Shown: in pieces, positions 26,120-34,825 of the stretch | Layout of the letters: each line of letters starts with the position of its first letter | Position numbering within the stretch: the stretch's first letter is position 1 | Assembly (NCBI RefSeq): GCF_000755245.1 | Contig: NZ_BBMP01000001.1 | Span: 1-64,000 of the forward strand | DNA from: Halococcus sediminicola | GTDB taxonomy: Archaea > Halobacteriota > Halobacteria > Halobacteriales > Halococcaceae | Reading direction: 5' to 3' | DNA length: 64,000 nucleotides | The notes under the pieces: model-generated | What the model saw: the letters and a program-made list of their open reading frames with translations, nothing else | Databases searched by the model: none | What the model was told of the DNA's origin: nothing | Program-made: the position numbers and the translations under genes

Positions 26120-27167
26120 CCAGAATTCTCGGCCGATAACTCGTATCCGATCGTCCGGCAGCCGACGCTCGGTGCCGACACTCGTAAGCTCGACGTCTAC
26201 ACGGCGGTCGCTGACGACCTCGGCATCTCGCTCGCGGAGTGTCATCAGGGGATGTACGCAGATCTCGATGCGAATAGCCGCCTCGTACGCTTCGGCGATC
26301 AGGTCGCCGAATCGATCGAGCTGGACATCAATAGGACGACCAGTACGACCCAGTTGACTGGCCAGAGCGAGGAGGAATACGCCGGTAAGGCACTCACTGT
26401 CGAGTGGCTGTTGCATCGGTACAACCTCGCGCTCGCGCGCAGTGCTCTACGATGCGACCGAGTTGCGCATTCGGGTCTGGGACGATTTTGCGACGGTATT
26501 CAGCTACGTGAAGCTGTTCGGGTTGATGCACCGAATCTATCCGATTGACGAGAGCGGCGAACGCAGCTCGAGCACGGACCGTGTGGACGGATACGAAGCG
26601 ATCTTGGACGGTCCGGCCTCGCTGTTCCGCCAGTCGCGCAAGTACGGCATTCGAATGGCGAATTTCTTGCCCGCGTTGCCTCACTGCGAGCGGTGGGAGC
26701 TCACCGCGGACATTCTCACCGACGAGTCAGCCAACGAAACACGGGAGCTGACACTCGATCAGGCGGCGGGGCTCCAGACACACTACAGCGGTGGCAGCCA
26801 GTTCGACAGCGACCTCGAACGAACGCTCGCCGACAAGTGGGAGCGGGCGAACACCGACTGGGAGCTAGTTCGCGAGGACGACGTAATTGATCTAGGTGAA
26901 GAAGTGATGCTCCCGGATTTCGCGCTCGAACATCCCGACGGCCGCCGGGCGATTCTGGAGATCGTGGGTTTCTGGACGCCCGAATATCTCGATGAGAAGC
27001 TCGCCAAGGTTCGTCAGGCCGATGCGGATAACCTAGTGTTAGCCGTGTCCGAGGAGTTGGATTGCACGAGCGAGGACATCGATCTCAGGGCTGAGCGGCT
27101 GCTCTGGTTTAAAACCGGTCTTCATGTGTACGATGTCGTCAACCTCGTCGAAGAGTACGCGATGTAG
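26120..27167 (+). pseudogene. DUF790 (Bax1-like) nuclease, 5'-truncated and frameshifted
   Basis: DUF790 proteins are archaeal nucleases that work with XPB-type helicases. The C-terminal part is clear: LPDFALEHPDGRRAILEIVG, FWTPEYLDEKLAK, then FKTGLHVYDVVNLVEEYAM. The upstream part is in another frame (DTRKLDVYTAVADDLGISLAE, HRYNLALARSAL), and the two join near 26437, where YNLALA..LYDATELRI should be continuous. The first 150-200 residues, including the usual start, are missing. No XPB gene is adjacent; the next locus is another broken helicase. Confidence 0.8.
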
Positions 27168-27255
27168 TTGCCCTTCGCCTCGAATTCCCTCGTCCCGCTC
27201 TTGGAAGTAAAGCGGCAAGACCCTTAACGAATCGGCACGATACATTGCTTATACT

Positions 27256-27551
27256 GTGAACGAGACGATCACCTGGCTTCACAATCGATCACAGCATCAA
27301 GGACGGATACAGTATCACGAACGCACCCCGGACGTGAAGCCACACTTACGGATCTCGATCTCAACTACCGGATCGACATGGCGATCGCACGACGCAATAT
27401 CGACCAGCTCTATCATCATCAGATCAACGCCATCAAAGTCATCTGTACCGATCAGAACGTCGTCCTCGCGACACCGGCCACCAGCGGGAAGAGCCTCGTA
27501 TACACCATCTCAGCGTTTGAGCGCGCTATGATGACCAGAAACAGTGAATGA
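27256..27551 (+). pseudogene. N-terminal remnant of a YprA/Hrq1-like DEAD/DEAH helicase
   Basis: The GTG at 27256 begins MNETITWLHNRSQHQGRIQY, as in intact haloarchaeal homologues. After a frameshift near 27330 the sequence continues GREATLTDLDLNYRID, RRNIDQLYHHQINAI (Q motif) and VVLATPATSGKSLVYT (Walker A, with an altered T-A order), ending ISAFERAM and a stop. Only about 95 of the roughly 800 residues remain. Together with the DUF790 remnant it marks a lost DNA-repair locus. Confidence 0.78.
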
Positions 27552-27584
27552 ACACAGCATAGCTGTTGATTTCGGATAACGAAA

Positions 27585-29543
27585 ATGGTCTCACAAGAGT
27601 CAGACGGTAAGAACACCGCAGTATCGTCAGCACTCACTAATCCAACTCGTCGTCGGCTTCTCACCACCACAATCGCTACAGGCACCACTCTTGCAGGCAT
27701 CAGCAATCAGACGACAGTAGAGGCTCAATCAACTACAGAGGCCATACAGCCCTCACAGACGATACGCTTCGACGGTGCGGTTTCAGGATGGATCGGACGC
27801 ACTCCCACAGCAATACGGACTCAAACCAATCCTACGCTATTGCTGGAAGCTGGACGCACATATCATATTAAATGGAAAAACACGGACGGCCAACGGCACA
27901 ATATTGCGCTCCTAGACGCTGATGGGTCAGCACTCAAACAAACGTCATTCACAACCGAACGTGGTGTGGTCCAGACGATCATGTTCACTGCAACGCACGA
28001 GATGGCCGAATACGTTTGTGAGGCACATCCTGGGTCGATGCGCGGCGATATCACTATCGGGGACCAGCAAACAAGCACTCCAACGCACAGCCAGCCAGAC
28101 AAGCGATTCATGCCGTGGGGAGCAACTATCGGTACCAAAACGGTTGCCGACGGCTCTCTTAGTGCACCAGTCGATTTCGAAGTTGTCCCAGATGACACTG
28201 ACCGATGGTGTATCGTCGACCAGGTAGGGCAGATCTACGTCCACACAGCAGATGGGTTGCAGAACAAACCATTCCTCGATATCGCCGATCGACTCATCGA
28301 TTTCGGGCAAGTCGAAGAGGGCACGATTGATGAGCGCGGATTCCTCGGGCTTGCCTTCCACCCGCAATTTCAGGACAATCGAAAATTCTACGTCCGCTAC
28401 AGTGCACCCGCACGACCGAAAACGCCCAAGGGCTACACACACATCGAGCGACTCTCAGAGTTTACGGCGGATCAGAACCGTCAGCACGGACGCCCAGCCT
28501 CCGAACGGATCATACTGGATATCCCGTCACCACACCATACGCACAACGCTGGTTCCGTCATATTCGGCCCTGACGAGTATCTCTACATGGGAATGGGCGA
28601 CGGCGGTGGAAGTAAACTCGAAACCGGACATACCGACGACTGGTTTGAGAACAACGGTGGCAACGGCCAGGACGTCACGGATAATCTCCTCGGAAGCATT
28701 CTCCGAATTGATATCAACAACCGAGCGAGCGGCAAACAATATGCGATCCCAGACGACAACCCTCTCGTCGGAAAACCAGGCCGTGGTGAACACTATGCCT
28801 GGGGGTTTCGCAATCCTTGGCGGATGAGTTTCAACGATGGACAGTTATTCGTCGCTGATGTGGGCGAAAGCAACTACGAAGAAGTGAACATCGTCGAGAA
28901 AGGGAAAAACTACGGTTGGAACGTCCGAGAAGGATTTCATTGCTATAGTACGGACGATCCACAGAACCCGCCTGAAAAATGTCCGCAACGAACCCCACCA
29001 AACGTCCGTGGCGGCGAACCGCTAATTGATCCGATCATCGAATATCCGCACGTCTACGAAGATGAAAGCGTTGGCCTCTCAGTGATTGGCGGTTACAAAT
29101 GCGAGGATGAAACGATGGCAGATCTACAGGGCAAATACGTCTTCGGAGATTACAGTAAGGACGGCCAACCACGAGGATCACTTTTCGCTGCTACTCCATC
29201 TCCGGATGCTAAGAAGGAAACCACGGGTGGAGACGAGAACAAATCATGGGAACTCGAAGAACTCCAGATAGCCAGCTCGAACACCAACGAGCTCGACTCG
29301 TATGTTCTTGGGTTTGGACGCGACGACGCAGGCCAACTCTACGTACTCACGACAAAGGTACTCGGAGTCGATCCAACAACTACATCTGGCCAAGTACAAC
29401 AGCTTGTCTCGAATACAGCAGGAGAGCAAACACAAGACGAAGCCGGAAGTAATGTTGGAGGACCAGGATTCGGCATACTCGCAGCACTGGGTGGAGGGCT
29501 GATCGCAGGCCTTATTCGAGCGTTATCCTCGATTCGAGAATAG
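27585..29543 (+). CDS. Tat-exported PQQ-type sugar dehydrogenase fused to an N-terminal cupredoxin domain
   Basis: The 652-residue protein has a Tat signal (TRRRLLTTT at 21-29), then a cupredoxin domain with the full type 1 copper set His105 (GQRHNIAL), Cys145, His148 (YVCEAHPG) and Met152. Residues about 170-580 are a glucose/sorbosone dehydrogenase beta-propeller: FLGLAFHPQF, YVRYSAP, HNAGSVIFGPDEYLYMGMGDGG and WGFRNPWRMSFN. A C-terminal GGPGFGILAALGGGLIAGL helix ends in a basic-poor tail and anchors it, PGF-CTERM-like. Inference: the copper domain takes electrons from the PQQ-sugar reaction to halocyanin or the respiratory chain. Confidence 0.88.
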   Translation: MVSQESDGKNTAVSSALTNPTRRRLLTTTIATGTTLAGISNQTTVEAQSTTEAIQPSQTIRFDGAVSGWIGRTPTAIRTQTNPTLLLEAGRTYHIKWKNTDGQRHNIALLDADGSALKQTSFTTERGVVQTIMFTATHEMAEYVCEAHPGSMRGDITIGDQQTSTPTHSQPDKRFMPWGATIGTKTVADGSLSAPVDFEVVPDDTDRWCIVDQVGQIYVHTADGLQNKPFLDIADRLIDFGQVEEGTIDERGFLGLAFHPQFQDNRKFYVRYSAPARPKTPKGYTHIERLSEFTADQNRQHGRPASERIILDIPSPHHTHNAGSVIFGPDEYLYMGMGDGGGSKLETGHTDDWFENNGGNGQDVTDNLLGSILRIDINNRASGKQYAIPDDNPLVGKPGRGEHYAWGFRNPWRMSFNDGQLFVADVGESNYEEVNIVEKGKNYGWNVREGFHCYSTDDPQNPPEKCPQRTPPNVRGGEPLIDPIIEYPHVYEDESVGLSVIGGYKCEDETMADLQGKYVFGDYSKDGQPRGSLFAATPSPDAKKETTGGDENKSWELEELQIASSNTNELDSYVLGFGRDDAGQLYVLTTKVLGVDPTTTSGQVQQLVSNTAGEQTQDEAGSNVGGPGFGILAALGGGLIAGLIRALSSIRE

Positions 29544-29905
29544 CTTCAGAGTCGAAGTATCTCGAGTTCGCAGACTGGAATCCAGTACGCTCGCAAGCGT
29601 CGATTGTATAGCTCATCTCCTCTGGGAATCCTGCTCCTCGCGTCGTCGTTGATACTGCTCGCGGCGGCTCCGGCCTAACAAGCACGATTGAGTCTGAAGC
29701 TTTTCCGGAGTTAGAGAGCAACTGCGGTCCCACAGCGATGTGTCGCCATCATCGAAGAAAAAAGGTGGGCAGTGGGGGGAGGGGGTAATTTTTACAGAGT
29801 CTGGCGTGGTGGCTGTCAGTATGATAGGGGGACTCATCCGGGTTGATGACGATGCGGAGTCGGAAATTGAAGCGTTGGGATCGCTCCCACAACCGGGGAA
29901 TCGAT
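29544..29905. other. Gene-poor stretch of about 360 bases
   Basis: No gene can be supported. A purine run near 29755-29790 (AAGAAAAAAGGTGGG and GGGGGGAGGGGG) followed by TAATTTTTAC is a possible promoter or terminator signal. Long minus-strand frames here are Ser/Arg-rich shadows. Confidence 0.4.
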
Positions 29906-30067
29906 ATGAGTCAGCGTGACTCGACAGTGTTGCCGTCGCGGTGTCTGGAGTGTAGATTCGAAGTAGCCCCTGGCAGAGACGAGTGGGATCACGTGGAGGC
30001 CCCGCCGCTCGGAACGCTGACACAATGTCCGGAGTGTGGGAGTACGAATGTCCTGAGCCGCGGATAG
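29906..30067 (+). CDS. Small zinc-ribbon protein
   Basis: The 53-residue protein MSQRDSTVLPSRCLECRF.. contains two CxxC pairs, RCLECRF and QCPECGSTNVL, a one-site zinc ribbon of the very common haloarchaeal small CPxCG-type proteins. ATG 29906 is chosen because upstream residues in the longer frame are basic and not typical. No operon partner is seen. Function unknown, often regulatory or nucleic-acid binding in related proteins. Confidence 0.7.
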   Translation: MSQRDSTVLPSRCLECRFEVAPGRDEWDHVEAPPLGTLTQCPECGSTNVLSRG

Positions 30068-30331
30068 CACGCTGGATGATTTTGCTTGCTTTCGATAGGG
30101 TATGATAAAGCCATCTGTCGTTAGCTAAGAGACGAATCGCATGACTGCGGCTGGAATCAACACCAATTCCTGAGTGGAATGATGACGGAAGATGTGATGT
30201 CAGGGGCTGATTACAGCCGTCAGATATTCACGGACGCAATACGTGAATAGGTTCACCGATTCAATGGAGTTGAGTACAGCGAGAGCAGGTTTCGAAGCTC
30301 ATCGAATTCTTCGAAGAGCTGGTTTTCGATT

Positions 30332-30997
30332 TTACTTTGCTCGGAAGGCTTCATACATATAGACCGTACAGCAAAGCTGTACCGGCCCGAGCAGCACCGA
30401 CTGAACAGCGCTCCCATAGACAATTTGGTTGGAAAATCCCTGGAACAGCTCAGCAGTCGTCCCCGTTGAGATACCACCTGTCGCGAGAATCGAGCCACCC
30501 CAAAAGATCAGCGAGATACCGAAAAACACCGCAGCGACACCGAAAATCGTCCAGACATTCCCACTACTGATCGCCCAGCTTTGCTGGAGACCGCTACTCG
30601 GACCCCGTTCTTCGAGCATCACAGCCGCCGTCGTGAACTGGAATCGCAATGTAACGTAGATACCCGGTATCACTAACAGAAGCGTCGCGAATCCACCGAT
30701 AATACCCGCAATTAACGACGCGAGAAACGTGTACACGATCAAGATGACTCGCGACCCCTCCGTATCGAGGGTTTTCCCCATCCCTTTGTAGGCGACTAGC
30801 GTCCCAATCGCGGTGACGATTATCGACACGAATCCGCTGAGACTGGCTGAGGATACGTTTGCTAGAGCCGCAATAACGTAGAGACCAAACAGGATCGGGA
30901 CGTTTGTCGCAATTGATGCCCCTTCTTTCAGAACCTCAATCACTCCTGGTGAACGAGCGTTTTCCATTTCTTCCTTGGAGACATTCGACATGCTCAT
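30332..30997 (-). CDS. Polytopic membrane protein, unknown function
   Basis: The 221-residue protein has about five or six hydrophobic segments, with LRFQFTTAAVMLEERGPSSGLQQSWAIS between helices 4 and 5, a pattern seen in archaeal DUF7847/glycerophosphodiester-phosphodiesterase-like membrane domains. Start could be Met1 or Met3 (30997 or 30991). A MITE inserted just upstream at 31021, so its promoter has probably been replaced or moved by the insertion. No transport or enzyme motif is seen. Confidence 0.7.
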   Translation of the reverse strand: MSMSNVSKEEMENARSPGVIEVLKEGASIATNVPILFGLYVIAALANVSSASLSGFVSIIVTAIGTLVAYKGMGKTLDTEGSRVILIVYTFLASLIAGIIGGFATLLLVIPGIYVTLRFQFTTAAVMLEERGPSSGLQQSWAISSGNVWTIFGVAAVFFGISLIFWGGSILATGGISTGTTAELFQGFSNQIVYGSAVQSVLLGPVQLCCTVYMYEAFRAK

Positions 30998-31020
30998 CGT
31001 ACCGTAATTTCTCTCACAAC

Positions 31021-31221
31021 GGCACTGTCTAGTTAAGGCGGATCGGCTGATTTCGGCCGTCTGAGGGTTCGGGCCGATATGGAGATTGAGCTAGGATCGA
31101 TTTGCCGATTGATGGACCAAAGAGACGATCAGTGGCCTGATCGAGAATCCCCATCTGAATCCGACCTAATTCCCCAAAGAACTACACTCTCTTCGTTGGA
31201 TCTGCTTATCTAGACAGTGCC
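31021..31221. mobile_element. MITE of the IS6 family, 201 bp, with intact 8-bp target duplication
   Basis: Ends GGCACTGTCTAGTTAAG and CTTATCTAGACAGTGCC are inverted repeats with one mismatch in 17 and differ by one base from the termini of the IS6 element at 7524. The 8 bases CTCACAAC stand on both sides (31013-31020 and 31222-31229), the duplication length typical of IS6 transposition. It has no coding capacity and shares interior blocks with the 12.3-kb MITE. Confidence 0.93.
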
Positions 31222-31371
31222 CTCACAACTGTCTGATAAATATACTGAAAGCCAGTAATTCGCTCTCGCTGGCGAGTTCGTTTGAGACGCAGGTGGAAAG
31301 CGGTTGAGGTGGCGACTACGGACGGTTGTGTTCTGATGGTGACCTCTCCTTGTAGGGCGTTAGGATTCGAC

Positions 31372-31418
31372 CTTATGTAACACTCGATGGCTTCATCTGC
31401 CTTCGGTTGTTACATAAG
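31372..31418. repeat. 47-bp imperfect palindrome, left end of cassette 2
   Basis: CTTATGTAAC and GTTACATAAG arms identical to 21125-21171, with a similar interior (ACTCGATGGCTTCAT against GCTCGGTGGCTTTAT). A fragment matching the tail of the ParB-like gene lies about 60-100 bases upstream. Confidence 0.85.
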
Positions 31419-31422
31419 TATC

Positions 31423-31759
31423 ATGATCGAATGGGGCCCACCAGATCCGCCGGGGTGGTTGCCGAAATACTTCGCCAAAGGCTTGCCCAAACAGGACAGC
31501 GAGACGTTCGCAGAGACCCGTGAGTACATCGAAGAGCTGCTCGCGTGGAGAGAGCGGCCGGTCGAAGAAGACGACCTTCCCGAAGCAGTCGAGCTGGTCG
31601 ACTAATCCACCCAAGGGTAGGGAACCGTGGTTGAGGAGGTGGTGATCTGTGGTGACGAGTCGTGTATGTGTATGAGCGACGGTGAAAAGCAGGACCGTAT
31701 CTTTACCGCTACTATCTCGAAAGCGGGAGGCTCACTTCGGAATATTTCGGCAAGTCGTA
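31423..31759 (+). pseudogene. Decayed second copy of the DUF6788-like gene
   Basis: From the ATG at 31423 the protein reads IEWGPPDPPGWLPKYFAKGLPKQ and ELLAWRERPVEEDDLPE, close to the copy at 21178. After VELVD it meets TAA, then TAG seven codons later. Next comes VEEVVICGDESCMCMSDGEK, and a one-base shift moves GPYLYRYYLESGRLTSEYFGK into another frame. Two nonsense codons and a frameshift make it a clear pseudogene. Confidence 0.85.
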
Positions 31760-31774
31760 GTTGATTTGGGGTAC

Positions 31775-31820
31775 CTTGCATAACAACTGATGCCCACGAT
31801 CCACTGATGAGTACATAAGG
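31775..31820. repeat. Imperfect palindrome, right end of cassette 2
   Basis: CTTGCATAAC and GTACATAAGG face each other over 46 bases. It is the counterpart of 21542-21588 and closes the second cassette (31372-31820, 449 bp). Confidence 0.65.
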
Positions 31821-31859
31821 CACTCAAGATGAGACGGGGCCTCCGAGTCGGCGTAGCGT

Positions 31860-32201
31860 TCACAACCAGCCGTCGGGGATATGGACGATTTCGTTGCGGG
31901 TGTCCTCGAGTCTGAGAACGCTGAGCGCGTTGTGGACGGAGCGAACGATGTCGCTGCGCGGGGTACGCTGGTCTTCGTAGAAGAGGATACCCCAGTGGTC
32001 GGTATCGTCGACGAACTCCTTCGTGACGAAATCCAGGTCGTTGGTGAGAATCATCGCTTCGTTCTCGTTGGCGAACTCCAGAACGGCGGGATCATCCTTC
32101 CCGCTAATGGGTGTATCGTAAATAGTCACAGCGTCGATGCCCTCGCTCTGGAGAGTGTTGGCGACGACGGGGGAGATGTGCTCGTCGGTGAGCACCCTCA
32201 T
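31860..32201 (-). CDS. DUF5615 PIN-like toxin of a type II toxin-antitoxin pair
   Basis: About 113 residues from the ATG at 32201. MRVLTDEHISPVVANTLQSEG holds the first acidic residues and LTNDLDFVTKEF the later ones, as in PIN-like DUF5615 nucleases that probably cut RNA. The start overlaps the antitoxin stop by ATGA, so the pair is translationally coupled. The longer frame to 32279 lies inside the antitoxin gene. C-terminal [14 protein letters not shown] is intact. Confidence 0.82.
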   Translation of the reverse strand: MRVLTDEHISPVVANTLQSEGIDAVTIYDTPISGKDDPAVLEFANENEAMILTNDLDFVTKEFVDDTDHWGILFYEDQRTPRSDIVRSVHNALSVLRLEDTRNEIVHIPDGWL

Positions 32202-32482
32202 GCGTGCTGACGGAATTTCTCGGGATCGAGTTGGCGTTCGCTGGCGCGCTGGGCGGCTTGGTGTTTCTTTTCGCGCCACTCCTGCATCTCGTCGGGATGA
32301 TCGTAGTAGTATGCAAGGGCGTGGTGAACGGCCGCGAGATCGAGGTCGTAGTCCGCGGCCACGTCTTCGGGATGCTCGCCTTTGTCGATGACACGGGCAG
32401 CGATATGGAGCACGCCGATACGTCGGCCGTCGATCCGCGGCTCACCACCGAGCGTGTCCTCTGTAGAGACGATCTGAGTCAT
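32198..32482 (-). CDS. DUF433 antitoxin
   Basis: About 94 residues from the ATG at 32482 (an upstream frame to 32533 is less conserved). TLGGEPRIDGRRIGVLHIAARV followed by EHPEDVAADYDLDLAAVHHALAYYYDHPDE is the classical DUF433 winged-helix-like domain that binds its own promoter and the partner toxin. It is the upstream gene of the pair, as expected for autoregulated type II modules. The C-terminal basic-acidic tail probably wraps the toxin. Confidence 0.85.
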   Translation of the reverse strand: MTQIVSTEDTLGGEPRIDGRRIGVLHIAARVIDKGEHPEDVAADYDLDLAAVHHALAYYYDHPDEMQEWREKKHQAAQRASERQLDPEKFRQHA

Positions 32483-32799
32483 ATCCGTTGTTTCGTGCGT
32501 ATCGACAAAGAGGTTCGCCCTCTCGGCTTCCATCGTTCTGTGTGGCGTGAGAGTTCGCTGAGATACCTATGGAGATCAAAAGGCTGCTGGAAGATGTCTA
32601 CCTGCGAAAGCCTATACAGCGCGCTATGTGCGCGAGCAGGACCGTGGAGGTGGGCGGACCCGGAGGGCTGGACTCTCCAGTGATGTTGTTGCGGTGAGAT
32701 AGTTGAATTACATGAGAACTGCGCATATTGAAGTATCTTCTATCTCTCTTCCTACGTTCGAGATACCCTAATTCTGGAAGTATGCTATGACAACACAAA

Positions 32800-32912
32800 G
32801 GTTAGGGAAACTTATATATACTCTCTCACTAGTTACTATACTAACCAAAGTAGCCTTAACACAATATGAGGGTTAGTTTGGTTTCGCACGGGACCACAGC
32901 CTGTGTAGGAGG
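32800..32912 (+). promoter_or_regulatory. Strong TATA promoter with flanking GGTTAG/CTAACC repeats and ribosome-binding site
   Basis: CTTATATATA at 32811-32820 is a near-ideal TATA box. GGTTAG (32800), CTAACC (32841) and GGTTAG (32871) surround it and could be an operator. AGGAGG at 32907-32912 is 11 bases before the ATG of the Tat-secreted gene. The rest of 32483-32799 holds no gene that I can support. Confidence 0.6.
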
Positions 32913-32923
32913 AAAATTGACCT

Positions 32924-33638
32924 ATGGCAGACAACGCAGACACTCAATCCAGCAGCAGCAGCACCACTACTGAACCAACCACCTTCTTCAGCCGCCGCGG
33001 CGTCATGAAAGGAGCCGCCGGTGTCATTGGCGCAGGCGCGCTCGCCGGCATGCCTCTGGTACGGCACCCAGCCGGCCCTCGCCGCCAGCACCTATGAAGC
33101 AGGCGAGGATGGGAACGTCACCGTCACGACCAACGCCGGTGAGGTCATCGATGTCATGATCGCCCCCGTTGTCACGCTCAATTGGGACAACTTCGGTGGT
33201 GGTGTCGATGCGCTGGATCTAGCTGTCAGCGCGGATGTGAACGGAGATGCCAACACACCGCTCGAGGTGAACCTCACGTCTGACAGTGGGTCGTTTGCTT
33301 CTCCGGGTGTTGCGTCGATTCAGGGCGACGGTCCTGGGAACTATACTGGCTCGACTACAGTCACCTTCCCCGAAACCAGCATTATGGGCAACACCATCTC
33401 GAGTTCCTCGTTCCCGACCTCGGTCGCACAGGGCGCTTCCAAAACCCAGACCGTGAGCCTCTCGCTTGCTGCGAGCGGTGTTACCTCGATGGGCGGAACA
33501 AACGTCTCCGCCGAAGCAGCTACCCTCAGCTTCGATGTCACTGTTGAGAACCCCGATGGGACCATGACCGCAACCATCGACTCCTCGAACGCCGCCGCAA
33601 CCGGCGCAGATTCGGCGGAGACGGCGTGCTCGATCTGA
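32924..33638 (+). pseudogene. Tat-secreted Ser/Thr/Gly-rich protein, frameshifted in the signal peptide
   Basis: The first frame encodes FFSRRGVMKGAAGVIGAGAL, a twin-arginine signal. One extra base near 33053 shifts to the frame that continues WYGTQPALAASTYEAGEDGN and a beta-rich domain with VTLNWDNFGGGVDALDLAVS, TFPETSIMGN and ATLSFDVTVENPDG. The end is also unnatural: after SNAAATGADSAE it runs into the UPF0261 fragment. The mature domain is not recognised; it looks like a surface protein. A strong promoter and ribosome-binding site remain. Confidence 0.7.
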
Positions 33639-34135
33639 CGACGACCGAGTGGGCTGACGAACTCGTTGGCGGCGTCCTGAATGCCGGGCCGGAGCGTCTC
33701 GAAGCCGCAGGACGAACCGGAACGCCGCAGGTCGTCTCGACCGGCGCGCTCGACATGGTCAACTTCGGGCCGATGGACGACATTCCCGAGGAGTTCCGCG
33801 ACCGGAATCTCCACGTCCACAACCCACAGGTGACACTGATGCGGACGATCCCCGAGGAGTGTGCCGAACTCGGCCAGATCATTGCGAAGAAACTCAATGA
33901 AGCGACAGGACCAACTGCGCTTGTCCTGCCGCTTGGTGGCGTCTCGATGCTCGCTGTCGAAGGCGAGGATTTCCATGATCCCGAGGCGGATGAAGCGCTG
34001 TTCGACGCCCTTCGTGAGAGCCTCGACGAAAGGATTGAACTTCTCGAATTAGAGACGAACATCAACGACGAGGAGTTCGCACAGACGATTGCCGAAAAAC
34101 TCGACGAGTACATGGGCGAAGCGGGTCTTGTCTAA
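33611..34135 (+). pseudogene. C-terminal half of a UPF0261 (Tm-1-like) protein
   Basis: About 174 residues match the second half of Tm-1-like ATP-binding proteins: GGDGVLDLTTTEWADELVGG, TPQVVSTGALDMVNFGP, NLHVHNPQVTLMRT and LPLGGVSMLAVEGEDFHDPEA. Full-length members are about 400 residues, so the N-terminal domain is missing. The boundary coincides with the end of the secreted protein at about 33611, which implies a recombination or deletion joining two genes. A cupin gene follows, a partner often seen with this family. Confidence 0.8.
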
Positions 34136-34244
34136 CTGTTTGGACGACCGGTCGGCACTGGCACTCTGAACAGGTGGCTGAACCGGCCAGTGCGGCCGGG
34201 ACCGACCGAAGATTGATACGCTGTAGCTGCCGTCCTGTACACAT

Positions 34245-34661
34245 ATGACAAATGAAAAGTGGTTCATCGCGCCCGAAGACGTCGAGACGTTGCAATTCGA
34301 CTGGGGACGAATCAAGTGGCTGAGTACACCCGATGTGACTGACAGCGAGCAGCTCAGTGCGGGAATTGTCCAACTCGCTCCAAAGGAGGGCCACGAGCGA
34401 CACAACCATCCCGATAGCGAGGAGATTCTCTACGTCATCAGCGGCGAGGGTATCCAGACGGTCGACGGTGAGGAACGACGCATCACTGCCGGAGAGATGG
34501 TGCACATTCCAGCCGGCGCCTATCACAGTACGATCAACGCGACGTGGGAGCCCCTCCGACTTCTTGCAGTCTACGCGCCTCCAGGACCCGAGGAGGTTTT
34601 ACGGGAAGACCCGAATAATTCGATTCTCTCGGCCGGCGACCTCTCGGTTGAGACCGATTAG
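34245..34661 (+). CDS. Cupin-domain protein
   Basis: The 138-residue protein is a single cupin: HERHNHPDSEEILYVISGEG gives the first motif (HxHx..E..G type ligands) and RITAGEMVHIPAGAYHSTIN the second with the last histidine. It is intact while its neighbours are broken. In haloarchaea such cupins often accompany UPF0261 proteins, probably in catabolism of an acidic or phenolic compound, but the substrate is not known. Confidence 0.82.
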   Translation: MTNEKWFIAPEDVETLQFDWGRIKWLSTPDVTDSEQLSAGIVQLAPKEGHERHNHPDSEEILYVISGEGIQTVDGEERRITAGEMVHIPAGAYHSTINATWEPLRLLAVYAPPGPEEVLREDPNNSILSAGDLSVETD

Positions 34662-34825
34662 AGCGAGTGACCTGCACCGCGCAGGTGGCCGACAGACGGT
34701 TGCAGGCTGATTCTGGTGGGGCTGATCGACGTATAATGTCGGGTGGTTTTGGAGTGGCCAGGAAGGGGTACCTTTTGGACACTGCTCAAATGCCCTTCTT
34801 ACGACGTTCAACTGGCACACTGGCT

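Noticed and set aside
29613-30023. 136-residue minus-strand frame over the zinc-ribbon gene
   Set aside because: Ser/Arg-rich, overlaps a more plausible CxxC protein on the other strand, and crosses a polypurine noncoding tract.
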